Assembly: GCA_945912145.1 (NCBI GenBank)
Contig: CAMEBF010000004.1
Location: 1 to 64,000 of the forward strand
Direction of reading: 5' to 3'
Length of the DNA: 64,000 nt
Source: an uncultured Clostridia bacterium
GTDB lineage: Bacteria; Bacillota; Clostridia; Oscillospirales; Acutalibacteraceae
Positions 7,245-16,037 of the stretch are shown here, piece after piece (position 1 is the first letter of the stretch; the number at the start of each line of letters is the position of its first letter). The position numbers and the translations under genes are program-made. The notes below the pieces were generated by a model. The model was not told the DNA's origin, searched no databases, and saw only the letters and a list, made by a program, of their open reading frames with translations.

Positions 7245-9767
7245 TTATTTTTTATTCTTCTTGTTTTTCTTATCGGCTTTCAGCTGCGCGGCAAAGGCTT
7301 TTTCTTCCATCTCCTGCTGCTTTCTGCGCGCTTCCTCTTCGGCTTCCGCCTGCTCGGCGCGGACTTTCGCTTCATCGTACATTGCGGCGATCTCGTCGAA
7401 ATGCTTATAGTTCTCACGCTGTTTCAGCAGACGTTCGGCGTCAAGATAGGGCTTGGCGGCGCGGTTGAAGTTGGCGTGACGATCCATTTCCGCTTTGGAA
7501 TTTTTGCGGGCCTGCTTACGGGCTGTCTGCGTCTGTTTGATCTGCGCTTTTACTTCGGCTGCGCGCGCTCCGTCATGCTCTTTTCTCGCCATGCTCAGCT
7601 CCTGATACAGAACTTTCAGCCTGTCATCGCAGTCGTCTTCATCCTTAAAATACTGCTCAAGAACAGCAAAATCAGGCTTCTCGAATACGGCGTCGCCGGC
7701 AAAGCTCTTATCGATCGCTTTACGGGAAACTTTCTTTTTCTTGGCGACCTCAACGGCGAATTTACGAAGCTCTTTCTCTTCTTCCGTCGTTTTCGGCATG
7801 GCTTTCGCAGCAGCCAATTCAGCCTTTATGCTTGCCATATCGGCTTTGCGCAGACCTTCCAGTCCTGCGTTGTAAACCTTCTCATATACAGCAACCTGAC
7901 GCTGCGTCAGAGCGGAATCAAATTTGTCAAGCTCTTCGCAGACAAACATGGAGATCTCGATCTCCTCGTTAAATTCGAGTGCTTCGCGGTAGGCCTTTTT
8001 AGCGGCTTTACGTTCTTTCTTATCTTGTACGGATTTATAATCCTTTTTACTGACTGTTTTCGGCTCGGAAACCGCCATCCTTCTCGCGTTCTGAATCAGG
8101 TCGATCGTTTCGACAAGCTGTCTGTCATCGAGCGCGCCGTTGTCGTAATCCTCAAACAGAGCGCGGACTTTCAGCACGCGGACAACGGATTTCTGCTTGC
8201 GTTCCGTGAAATCGTACCAGAAATACGGAATGATATTCATGAGCGCGCCGACAGCGGAGATGATAATCAGAACATGCAGCAATTTCATCAGGATGTCCGG
8301 ATCATACAGCGCGGAATAGGCATTGTTATAGTTATCCTGCCCCTGCAACATCTGCTCAGAAAGAATCTGACCGACAGTCTTGCCATCGCCGAGCATACGG
8401 CTGAGGACATTGGGATTCGCGGTAACGACGGCAGCGTTTTCTTTTGTAATGCCGCCTTTTTCATAAATGAAAGGAAGAACGGAGGAAGTCGCCAAGGTAA
8501 TCAATGTACCGATCGTGGCAACTGCGGAGAACATACCGTCGATACGTTCGCCGGTTTTATATTGCTGATAGTCACGGATATCCGCCTGAATCGCGGGATT
8601 CAGGATATGCGCGAACGCGCCCATGAAGCCGTTCAGGAAGAGACAGCCGAGCACCAGCCAGATCGTGACGGCACCGTTCAGATCTTTTGTCGCAGGGAGC
8701 ATCATCAAAATGAAGACGACATTGAACATATTGGTAATAACCAGAACCGCTTTTTTGCCCCAACGGCGAATGCAGAACGGAGCCAGTAACATGCCCCACA
8801 GCGCCGAATTGCCGTAAATGGTCACGACAAGTCCGTATACATTACCCGAGCAGACACCGCCGTAGTTATACAGCCAGTAGAGAATGTTCGCATAGGAGGA
8901 CTCAAGGAAGCCGATCCAACCCGCAAGTGAAATAATCCAGAAATATTTATTCTTTGCCACTTCACGCAACGCGTCGATAAAACGGATCTGAATGACGTGA
9001 GTCTTCGCCTGAACAATCTTCTCTTCAGTGTATTTATACACAACAATACACATCAGAATACCGAAGACACCAAGAATCGGGTACAGAAGTCGGTAAACGC
9101 GGATATCGGTGGAATTTGTGTGGAAGATGTTTGCCGCTATGAGGGGTGTAATGAGGTTGACGATGGACGGCGCAAGAGAATATACGATACTCTTGACAGA
9201 CGCGACATCGGCACGTTCCTGAGAGTTGGGCGAGAGCACGTGAATGAGGTTCTCATAACCGTCATAGAAAAAGTAATAGAAGAAATGCAGGAACAGATTA
9301 AAAATCAAAATCAAGGCACACTTCGCGACATAAGCGCGGGTTTCCCCGAAAATCATGCCTTCACCGACGATGTTGACAAGCTTATCGTACGGGAACCAGA
9401 CCATCAGAATACAGATAATGGCAGTCGGGATACCCATACTGACGATGTAGGGACGATATTTACCGGCCTTATTCCGGGTATTGTCAATGATATTGGCGCG
9501 GATACCCGTCAACGGAATGTTGGCCAAAACGGCGATGACGTACAATATGTACATATCGGTCGCGTCGACGCCGAGTGTGCTGGAAATCAGCGTGTTGCCG
9601 GTCGCAAGCAGACAGGCCGTACCGAGCGTAATGATAAAATACGCGCCGATACCGCCGCCGGAATATGCGGCAATCTCACGGAAAGGCATATAACGACCTT
9701 TCATCGGCGTTTTCCAGTAAGTTTTGACCTTACCGACTGTGGTGGTGATTTTTTCTTTCAAATCCAT
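7245..9767 (-). CDS. GPH-family (MFS) glycoside transporter with long charged C-terminal tail
   Basis: The first ~530 residues are a 12-helix major-facilitator transporter resembling the glycoside-pentoside-hexuronide:cation symporters (AYSGGGIGAYFIITLGTACL at the first helix; AHILNPAIQADIRDYQQYKTG late). The remaining ~300 residues are cytoplasmic, hydrophilic and helical, rich in Lys/Glu/Ala, and end in a lysine/asparagine run. Typical family members are 450-500 residues, so the tail is an addition; it may be a coiled coil or a docking/regulatory arm. It precedes the GH125 mannosidase, suggesting mannosides as substrate. The start follows GGAGG, with a promoter at 9792-9820. Confidence 0.85.
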   Translation of the reverse strand: MDLKEKITTTVGKVKTYWKTPMKGRYMPFREIAAYSGGGIGAYFIITLGTACLLATGNTLISSTLGVDATDMYILYVIAVLANIPLTGIRANIIDNTRNKAGKYRPYIVSMGIPTAIICILMVWFPYDKLVNIVGEGMIFGETRAYVAKCALILIFNLFLHFFYYFFYDGYENLIHVLSPNSQERADVASVKSIVYSLAPSIVNLITPLIAANIFHTNSTDIRVYRLLYPILGVFGILMCIVVYKYTEEKIVQAKTHVIQIRFIDALREVAKNKYFWIISLAGWIGFLESSYANILYWLYNYGGVCSGNVYGLVVTIYGNSALWGMLLAPFCIRRWGKKAVLVITNMFNVVFILMMLPATKDLNGAVTIWLVLGCLFLNGFMGAFAHILNPAIQADIRDYQQYKTGERIDGMFSAVATIGTLITLATSSVLPFIYEKGGITKENAAVVTANPNVLSRMLGDGKTVGQILSEQMLQGQDNYNNAYSALYDPDILMKLLHVLIIISAVGALMNIIPYFWYDFTERKQKSVVRVLKVRALFEDYDNGALDDRQLVETIDLIQNARRMAVSEPKTVSKKDYKSVQDKKERKAAKKAYREALEFNEEIEISMFVCEELDKFDSALTQRQVAVYEKVYNAGLEGLRKADMASIKAELAAAKAMPKTTEEEKELRKFAVEVAKKKKVSRKAIDKSFAGDAVFEKPDFAVLEQYFKDEDDCDDRLKVLYQELSMARKEHDGARAAEVKAQIKQTQTARKQARKNSKAEMDRHANFNRAAKPYLDAERLLKQRENYKHFDEIAAMYDEAKVRAEQAEAEEEARRKQQEMEEKAFAAQLKADKKNKKNKK

Positions 9768-9791
9768 CTTGTAGCCTCCAATCAGTTTTAT

Positions 9792-9820
9792 ATTGTAACA
9801 TATTCAATCGGGTTCTGCAA
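9792..9820 (-). promoter_or_regulatory. promoter of the transporter-GH125 operon
   Basis: TTGCAG and TACAAT are 17 nt apart on the minus strand, with extended -10 TATGT. The spacing to the GGAGG site and the ATG at 9767 is about 24 nt. Confidence 0.55.
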
Positions 9821-9902
9821 CGAATTCTATGAAAAATACTGAAAAAAATACAAACTTTTTATGGTATTTTTCGAAAATGGAAAAATAAAGCACTAAAATA
9901 AT

Positions 9903-9922
9903 CCCCCGACCGGAGTCAGGGG
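9903..9922 (-). terminator. terminator after the InlB-repeat protein gene
   Basis: A stem TCCCCTGAC/GTCGGGGGA with a 2-4 nt loop is followed on the minus strand by TTATTTTAG, 18 nt past the stop codon at 9940. Confidence 0.65.
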
Positions 9923-9939
9923 AAGTCATGGTATGACAA

Positions 9940-12900
9940 TCAGACTTTCACGCCGAAAAGCATACGGAAGAAATTGAGAATGTTCTCAAAGAATTCCAGG
10001 AGAGCGCCGAAGAGACCGCCGCGATTCTCATCGTCGTCTTCATCGGGTGTAGGCGGTACCCAGTCGGGATTAACGGGACAGGTCGCCTTGATTTCAAGCT
10101 CGCCGTTCATGATCTCGGCATTGATCGTCAGCTTACCGGTCTCTTTATCATAGGTGTAGCCCTCGGTGATGAGAACACCGTCCAGATAAACATTGACCGT
10201 GTCAGGCAGGAAATAACCGTCGGGCGCATAGATCTGGGTGAAATACGCCATGCCGTCCTGCGTCACTTCCGCCGTATTGGAGGAACCGCCGTTGCCGATT
10301 GTGATGTAAACGTTGTTGTAACCGGCTGCTGCGCGCTCAGTGATATTGACGTCACCGACAATCGCTTCACCGGGCAGGAAGAAGTCGCCGGTTTCCTTGT
10401 CGTAAACATAATTCGTGATCGGTTTGCCCTTTACGGTTACTCTGACATCATCGGGCAGATCAGCACCGATAAAGGTGTACTCAAAATCTACGCCGTAGGT
10501 TACGACATCGCTGTCTTTTTCACCGGCAACATTCCAATGGATGTTGTAGGTATTGACGGTGTAAACCGCTTCAATCGTGATATTCTTCGCCGGCATGACC
10601 TTATATTCGGTCACCCATTCGCCGGTGTAGCCGACCTTTTCGGGGAGTTCCTTCGTCGGAATGATCTTTCCGTAAGCGAGGGTCTCCGTGTAGACCGTCA
10701 GACCGTCCACTTTCCAGGAAATGACATACTTTCGAGCTGTGTAAACAGCGGTAACAGAAATATCCTTTGCGGGCATCGTACGGTAGCCGGTGTTCCAGGA
10801 AGCGGTGAAGCCCTCTTTCTCGGGGATCTCGGGATTGGGAAGCTCATCACCGAAAGGAACCTCAAGCGTTGTGATGACCTGACCGTCCGCGATATAGGTT
10901 ACACGGTACTTTCTCGCGGATTCGGAGAACTGCGCCGTGTAGACAGCGTCGCCGGTAACAGTCGTGATCTCGGGAGACCAACCGGTGAAAGTAAAGTCTT
11001 TTTCCGCGGTGGATTCCTTAACGGGCGTCGAACCGCCATAAACAGGCGTGGAATCATACGCGCACTGCTGCGTTGTTTCGCCTGCGGGCGTGATCCACTT
11101 GATCGTGTAATTCTTGGGTGTGTAAATCGCCGTGATGGTGATATTATTCGCCGGCATGACGGAGGGAACACCGCCCCAGACGCCGGTATAGCCGGTCTTT
11201 TCGGGAACCGGAATCAGCGTGATAAGCGAACCGTTCGCAACTTCCTGCGTATCAACAGTCACACCGTCCGCAACATAGGTAATGGTGTACTTTCTCGCGG
11301 AGGCCTCATATACAGCCGTGTACGTCACGTCGCCCGTCACGGGGACAATTTCCTTATCCCAACCGATGAACTTATAGTCTTCCGTTACGGAAGAAGTCTT
11401 GTCAGTTGAACCGGTGTAAACGGGAGTTGAATCATAATCCCATTTTTCAGATACCTCACCGTCGCCGACTACCCATGTAACATTATATTTGATCGGCGTA
11501 TAAACTGCGTTAATCGTCAGATCCCTTGCAGGCATCGTCGTGCCCTTGTAATCCCAGACGCCAGTGTAACCGGTCTTTTCGGGGACATTGACTGTGGGGA
11601 TCGCCGTGCCGTAAGCAACGGATTCGGAAGTGACGACTGCGCCGTCCGCTTTCCACGTTACCGTGTAGGAATTGGGTGTCGCAGCAAAAACAGCATAATA
11701 GGTGACGTCGGAATCCGCGATAACGGGAAGCGTTTCGAGAGCTTCACCGCCGGGCGTCGCAGCCCAACCTGCAAATGTGTAGGTGTATTCGGCCGTAGGA
11801 TTCTTCGTCGGGGTTGCGTAGGTGTAGACAGGCGTCTGACCGTTCATAAAGATGGATTCGGACTGCGTCGCGTCATCAATGTACCAGGTAACCGTCCATG
11901 CGCCATAGGTGTAATGTCCCTCAATGATAAGGTCATGATCGGGCATGGTTTCGGGAACATCGACCCACGAACCGGCATAGCCGTAGATCTTCGGAATAGA
12001 GGGCATAGCGGTGATCGGATCGCCGTAACGAAGCGTTGAAGTCTGAACATCCGTATAGGTGACATCGTCCGTATTGTACAGTCTCCATGTGATCTCATAA
12101 GGCAGAGCAATGGTCTTGTACTGCGCCGTATAGGTGGCTTCACCCTTGACCGTGGAAACGGCAGGTGACCAACCGTTGAAAGAATAGACATACATCGTGT
12201 CCGTTGCTCTCGTCGGTGTTGCGCCGTTATAAACAGGTGTGGAGTCGTAGTCGGCGGTATCGGTTTCGAGAACCGTGCCGTCATAGTTCACCCATTTGAT
12301 CGTGTACTGCTTGGGCGTGTAATTGGGCGTGATCTCATAGTCGAACGCAGGCATCGTATCATAGACCTGTTTCCATGTGCCGTCATAACCCTCTTTTGCG
12401 GGGACAGCCTTTTCGGGAATATCTTCACCGTATTTCAGGACCGCGGAATCATAAACGGTACCGTCCTCATACTTCCAGGTCACGGTGTAGCTCTTCGGAG
12501 TCAGATCAAACTGCGCCGTATAAGTAGCATCTTTGGTAGCAAGCTCAACGGCGGGATCCCAACCGGTAAATGTATAGTAATAGCGGGCGTCATCCGTAAT
12601 GACAGGATCGGCGTGCTGCGGAGCGGTATTGTACTTAACGCTGACCGTCTCGCTGACACCGTTGACAACCCATGTGATATTATAATAGTTAATATCATAG
12701 GTCGCCGTCAGGGTGATATTACCCCAGTTGCCGGTGCCGACATGCAACTGTTCCGCCGTATAGGTTGTATTCTTCTTCCAGGAACCGGTATTTGCGGTCT
12801 GGTTGATCCACTGGTTAAAGGTATAGCCGGTCTTGGTCGGCTCTTTGAAGAAGAGGTCATCTTCGATCGTATAGGTCGTCGGCTCTAACGCGTCGCCGCC

Positions 12901-15354
12901 GGTTACGTTATAAGAAATTGTATAGACAATCGGCGTCCAATGCGCGTAAACGGTGGTGTTATCCGCGATTTTCCAAACGGTTTCCGCTGTGATTTCCGTT
13001 GTGCCGTCCGCTAAGAACCAGCCATCGAAATCATAAGCGTCTCTCGTAGGAACGGGCATCTCACCGACAGCGCTGTCATAGGTGACAAACATCGTTGCGG
13101 TCTCACAGGAAGCCTCGGTAAAGGCATCCGTATCAACATTGAAAGTCAGTGTGTAGGTATTGTCGTCCCACTTTGCGGCGAAGGTCACGTCACCGTACAT
13201 ATGTGCGTTTGTCAGCGTCTCGCCGGCATCATAGGTATCGTTTGCCGTCCAGTTGCTGTCCGCCGATACTGCCGTGATCCAGTATTCAAAGGTATAACCT
13301 ACTCTGGTGCAGCTCGGGAAGATAAATTCACTCGTTTCAATATTGTAATCAATCGTTTTCTTCTCATTCAGTGCCATGCCGTCGAACTGACCCTGATTCG
13401 GATCAAACGTCGCCGTGTAGGTGATGGGCGTCCAATGCGCATAATAGGTGGTGTCGCCTGCCGTCTTGTAAACGGTGGCAGCCGTCACCTGTGTGCCGCC
13501 TTCGGCAGCCGTGAACCAACCGTCGAATGTGTAAGCGGTCAGTTCGGGAACGGGCAGCTCACCCAAGGTGCTGTCGTAAGTCGCAGAGATAGAATCTTTC
13601 TCGCAGGTTGCCGTGCCGACGCGATTGCCGTCGTTGAGATCAAGCGTCGCGGTGTAGGAATTGGCAGTCCAGAGTGCCTTGAGCGTCACATCGCCGTATT
13701 TGCCGACAAGAGATGTTCCGGACGCGAGCTTGTCGCCTGTTGTCCAGTTGCCGCTTGCCGTCACGACTTCCCAACCGGCAAAGGTATAGCCCGTTCTGGT
13801 GGGAAGCGGAAGCGTGCCGGATTCGATAGTATAAGTCAGATTGGTCAGGGCGTCGCCGCCGTTGACATCATAAGTAACTGTATAATTGATGGGCGTCCAA
13901 TGGGCGTAAACAGTCGTATTGCTCGCCGTCTGATAAACGGTGGAGGCTGTCACCTGCGTGCCGCCTGTCGCAGCCGTGAACCAACCGTCAAACTGATAAG
14001 CAGTCATGGTGGGTGTGGGCAGTTCGCCGACCGCGCTGTCATAGGTCACGGTCTTGCTCGTTTCGGAGCAGGACGCTGTGCCCTGACGATCCGTATCATT
14101 CAGATTATAGGAAAGCGTATACTGATTGGCTTCCCAGTTCGCCTTAACGGTAATGTTGCCGTACTTGCCGGAAATCGTATTCGTTACCGGTTCGCCGACC
14201 GTCCAGTTGCCGTCCGCGTTGGAGACCGTCCAACCCTTAAAGGTATAACCGGTTCTGGTGGGTGTGGGCAGCGTCAGAGAAGTACTCTCCACATTATAAG
14301 TCTCCGAATCCTGACTGACAGAGCCGCCGTCGGGAGAATAGTTGATGGTGTAAGTGTGCGGCGTCCAGATTGCTCTGACTGCGCCGTTGCCGTTGCCGAA
14401 CGTATAGGTGCTGCCGCTGACAGAACCGACGCCGCTTGTCAGCGTCCAACCTGTGAAATCATACGCCGTCTTGGTGGGAGAAGTGAGCGTGACGGCATTG
14501 CCGGTATATTTACCCGTCACATTATTGACGGTAGAACCGCCGTTGGTATCAACTGTCAGAGTATGGGGGACATAGACCTGAACGTAACCGGAGGTTTTTG
14601 TTACACTTGAATAGCTCGGATTCGCCGTAGACCATGTCGAGCTGAATGTAGTCGTATAATCCTTGGAATCGCTGGTATTATTAAACGATGCTGTAATACT
14701 TTTGCCACTACCGGATAAAGTAACATTTGAACTGGATTTTGACCATGAGGAAGGAGCATTTACCCAACCGACACCGTACTGATCGGTAGCTGAAACAGAT
14801 ACTGTTTTATCTACTTTGGAACCGTCGGTATTGACGTAAACGGGATTCGAAACAGAAAAAGCCGCCGTCGAAACATAAGGATAAAGTGATGTATCGGCAT
14901 TCGTATCTGCATTTCTATCTTTATTACTGTAGTCCTGTTTTCCGGATTCGCCGAGTTTTACCCATGCGCCTGTATTATTGTTGTATACATAGAGCGTGCA
15001 ATAATAGGTAACACCACGAAAACGTCCCATTTTACAGCGTGTATTTACACGAACAGGAAAGCCGCTGCAAGTCCCCTCAAATGTATGCACTTGCTTTGAA
15101 TTCCACATTCCGGAATTCTCGGTAATAACGAGTTCAGTTTCTGAGGAATTGATTCCATTCTGAGTTTTGTAGTAAAGTTTTACATGACCTGCACTTGCTT
15201 TACAGGAGTCTGTAATATTCACTTCAACCTTATACTTATACACGCCATCCGCTGCGTCGGCTTGCGGTGCTAAAATCAAAAAGCACATCAATGCCGTCGC
15301 TAATGCGAGGATAAAGACAAGTATCTGGCGTGAATACTTCTTCACTTTCTGCAT
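9940..15354 (-). CDS. giant secreted InlB B-repeat (Listeria-Bacteroides repeat) protein
   Basis: The 1804-residue protein starts with a signal peptide (ILVFILALATALMCFLILAP.. then ADAADG). A ~260-residue N-terminal region resembles no catalytic domain I recognise. Then come about 19 tandem beta-repeats of 65-85 residues, each ending in a 'YxAxW/F/Y' block, e.g. GYTFxGW..AHWTPI. The first half alternates two B-repeat variants. The second half alternates a 'YGxxIPxxxVPEKTGYTG..TMPA' unit with a 'YDSTPVYxG..FTGWSPE' unit. It ends in a small beta domain, an acidic PPTPDEDDDE linker and a hydrophobic amphipathic tail (LLEFFENILNFFRMLF). A surface or extracellular adhesive/spacer role is inferred. 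No LPXTG is present. Confidence 0.88.
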   Translation of the reverse strand: MQKVKKYSRQILVFILALATALMCFLILAPQADAADGVYKYKVEVNITDSCKASAGHVKLYYKTQNGINSSETELVITENSGMWNSKQVHTFEGTCSGFPVRVNTRCKMGRFRGVTYYCTLYVYNNNTGAWVKLGESGKQDYSNKDRNADTNADTSLYPYVSTAAFSVSNPVYVNTDGSKVDKTVSVSATDQYGVGWVNAPSSWSKSSSNVTLSGSGKSITASFNNTSDSKDYTTTFSSTWSTANPSYSSVTKTSGYVQVYVPHTLTVDTNGGSTVNNVTGKYTGNAVTLTSPTKTAYDFTGWTLTSGVGSVSGSTYTFGNGNGAVRAIWTPHTYTINYSPDGGSVSQDSETYNVESTSLTLPTPTRTGYTFKGWTVSNADGNWTVGEPVTNTISGKYGNITVKANWEANQYTLSYNLNDTDRQGTASCSETSKTVTYDSAVGELPTPTMTAYQFDGWFTAATGGTQVTASTVYQTASNTTVYAHWTPINYTVTYDVNGGDALTNLTYTIESGTLPLPTRTGYTFAGWEVVTASGNWTTGDKLASGTSLVGKYGDVTLKALWTANSYTATLDLNDGNRVGTATCEKDSISATYDSTLGELPVPELTAYTFDGWFTAAEGGTQVTAATVYKTAGDTTYYAHWTPITYTATFDPNQGQFDGMALNEKKTIDYNIETSEFIFPSCTRVGYTFEYWITAVSADSNWTANDTYDAGETLTNAHMYGDVTFAAKWDDNTYTLTFNVDTDAFTEASCETATMFVTYDSAVGEMPVPTRDAYDFDGWFLADGTTEITAETVWKIADNTTVYAHWTPIVYTISYNVTGGDALEPTTYTIEDDLFFKEPTKTGYTFNQWINQTANTGSWKKNTTYTAEQLHVGTGNWGNITLTATYDINYYNITWVVNGVSETVSVKYNTAPQHADPVITDDARYYYTFTGWDPAVELATKDATYTAQFDLTPKSYTVTWKYEDGTVYDSAVLKYGEDIPEKAVPAKEGYDGTWKQVYDTMPAFDYEITPNYTPKQYTIKWVNYDGTVLETDTADYDSTPVYNGATPTRATDTMYVYSFNGWSPAVSTVKGEATYTAQYKTIALPYEITWRLYNTDDVTYTDVQTSTLRYGDPITAMPSIPKIYGYAGSWVDVPETMPDHDLIIEGHYTYGAWTVTWYIDDATQSESIFMNGQTPVYTYATPTKNPTAEYTYTFAGWAATPGGEALETLPVIADSDVTYYAVFAATPNSYTVTWKADGAVVTSESVAYGTAIPTVNVPEKTGYTGVWDYKGTTMPARDLTINAVYTPIKYNVTWVVGDGEVSEKWDYDSTPVYTGSTDKTSSVTEDYKFIGWDKEIVPVTGDVTYTAVYEASARKYTITYVADGVTVDTQEVANGSLITLIPVPEKTGYTGVWGGVPSVMPANNITITAIYTPKNYTIKWITPAGETTQQCAYDSTPVYGGSTPVKESTAEKDFTFTGWSPEITTVTGDAVYTAQFSESARKYRVTYIADGQVITTLEVPFGDELPNPEIPEKEGFTASWNTGYRTMPAKDISVTAVYTARKYVISWKVDGLTVYTETLAYGKIIPTKELPEKVGYTGEWVTEYKVMPAKNITIEAVYTVNTYNIHWNVAGEKDSDVVTYGVDFEYTFIGADLPDDVRVTVKGKPITNYVYDKETGDFFLPGEAIVGDVNITERAAAGYNNVYITIGNGGSSNTAEVTQDGMAYFTQIYAPDGYFLPDTVNVYLDGVLITEGYTYDKETGKLTINAEIMNGELEIKATCPVNPDWVPPTPDEDDDENRGGLFGALLEFFENILNFFRMLFGVKV

Positions 15355-15421
15355 AAAATTTCCTCCCTTGTGGGAATTTCACCGTAGGATTAAATAGAAA
15401 AACCCACTTTTATTCTTATAA

Positions 15422-15450
15422 AGTATACCATACTCCCCTGTCAAATTCAA
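15422..15450 (-). promoter_or_regulatory. promoter of the InlB-repeat protein gene
   Basis: TTGAAT and TATACT are 17 nt apart with extended -10 TATGG on the minus strand. An overlapping alternative pairs TTGACA with TTATAA. It lies about 70 nt before the start codon. Confidence 0.5.
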
Positions 15451-15541
15451 TAGAATTTGCACATTTTTTTCAAAATAATTCTATGTTTTTTATCACCGCA
15501 AAACAAATAAGTTTGTCCTTGCAAACGACTTACGGCAGGCT

Positions 15542-15682
15542 TGTAGGGGCGATTCTCAATCGCCCGCTGCGCAGCAGAACGGCGGAACGCCGTTTCCAAT
15601 CACATAATTGAATTGGTTTAACAAAAAAACGCCTTACGTCGTTGCACCTGACGGTGCCGGGCGATTACGAATCGCCCCTACA
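15542..15682. repeat. 141-bp MITE-like element with 25-bp terminal inverted repeats
   Basis: The ends TGTAGGGGCGATTCTCAATC.. and its near-perfect reverse complement on the right differ at only two positions over 25 nt. Each end is itself a hairpin (GGGCGATT/AATCGCCC). The interior has further small palindromes and no ORF. It lies in the gene-poor island between 15.36 and 16.45 kb. No clear target-site duplication is visible. Confidence 0.75.
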
Positions 15683-15732
15683 GGTTCGGCATCGGTTTAT
15701 TATGATTTTTAAGATCATTTTCCATAAAAAAA

Positions 15733-15756
15733 TCACGGCACATTTTTATGCCGTGA
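15733..15756. repeat. TCACGGCA palindrome (related to hairpins at 16219 and 26508)
   Basis: TCACGGCA and TGCCGTGA form an 8-bp stem over CATTTTTA. The sequence right after it, CTTGACA, supplies the -35 of the promoter at 15758. The preceding and following bases resemble those around 16219-16243, so it looks like a diverged copy of the same unit. Confidence 0.6.
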
Positions 15757-15757
15757 C

Positions 15758-15786
15758 TTGACAAATCCTGTTTTCCGGGTTATAAT
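15758..15786 (+). promoter_or_regulatory. consensus promoter of a short antisense RNA
   Basis: TTGACA-17 nt-TATAAT, a perfect sigma-A promoter, faces the promoter at 16038-16066. No protein-coding frame follows it. Confidence 0.7.
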
Positions 15787-15792
15787 ATAGTC

Positions 15793-15880
15793 AAGAGGTA
15801 ACCGTTTAAAGCGGTTAGCTTAGATTGTGATTATTTTATAATGACAACCGTCACTTTCCCGAGTGGCGGTTGTTGCTTTT
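15793..15880 (+). ncRNA. candidate antitoxin RNA (type I TA, antisense to the 29-codon ORF)
   Basis: A short RNA of about 88 nt is predicted from the promoter at 15758-15786 to the terminator hairpin at 15844-15873 with its UUGUUGCUUUU tail. Its 5' part carries UAACCG-UUUAAAG-CGGUUA, a stem-loop also present in the facing transcript (15969-16001 region). Its 3' part is fully complementary to the last ~10 codons and terminator of the small ORF at 15851-15940. No ribosome site or ORF was found in it. The antitoxin role is inferred from architecture alone. Confidence 0.5.
15844..15873. terminator. shared bidirectional hairpin of the convergent small-RNA pair
   Basis: A 12-bp stem (ACAACCGTCACT / AGTGGCGGTTGT, one G-T pair) closes a TTCCCG loop. 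Plus-strand transcripts leave it into a U-rich TTGCTTTT tract; the minus-strand side is weaker (TCATTATAAAATAAT). It overlaps the last codons (NRHSGK) of the small ORF on the minus strand. Confidence 0.75.
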
Positions 15881-15940
15881 AACACGGAATTGGAGCGTAT
15901 ATGTTCGTTTTCCAATATGAAAAGTAAATGTTAAAATCAT
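15851..15940 (-). CDS. 29-residue peptide, candidate type I toxin
   Basis: The peptide is MILTFTFHIGKRTYTLQFRV plus KSNNRHSGK. Hydrophobic and polar residues alternate (ILTFTFHI..TYTLQF), suggesting an amphipathic beta strand or hairpin with a basic tail, not the single helix usual for Fst/TxpA-type toxins. Translation is supported by a perfect AAGGAGGTGA 5 nt before the ATG, a consensus promoter at 16038-16066 and a defined terminator. The Shine-Dalgarno is sequestered by an adjacent CCTCC (stem CCTCC-GGAA-GGAGG). The same frame is open to 16066, but that extension covers the promoter, so the short start is preferred. The function is not known. Confidence 0.55.
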   Translation of the reverse strand: MILTFTFHIGKRTYTLQFRVKSNNRHSGK

Positions 15941-16030
15941 GCGTGTCACCTCCTTCCGGAGGAAATACGCTAACCGCCTTATTCTCGGTAAACCTCTTGA
16001 CTGTCCCCTACAATCCGACAGGATTCGGGA
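15941..16030 (-). promoter_or_regulatory. structured 5' leader of the 29-codon ORF
   Basis: The ~90-nt leader starts with a hairpin (CTGTCCC..GGGGACAG, about 16001-16031). It then has the GTCAAGAGGT..ACCG..CGGTTAGC element shared in inverted orientation with 15790-15819. It ends in an SD-sequestering hairpin CCTCC-GGAA-GGAGG (about 15949-15962). Such leaders hold type I toxin mRNAs translationally silent; here that role is inferred. Confidence 0.5.
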
Positions 16031-16037
16031 CAGGTTT

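Noticed and set aside
7401-8789. Long open frame antisense to the transporter gene
   Set aside because: It lies fully inside the better-supported transporter, has no ribosome site and its product has no recognisable domain; such frames arise from codon bias.
13201-14610. Long open frame antisense to the InlB-repeat gene
   Set aside because: It mirrors the repeat structure of the real gene in the opposite strand, with arginine-rich, low-complexity product and no ribosome site.
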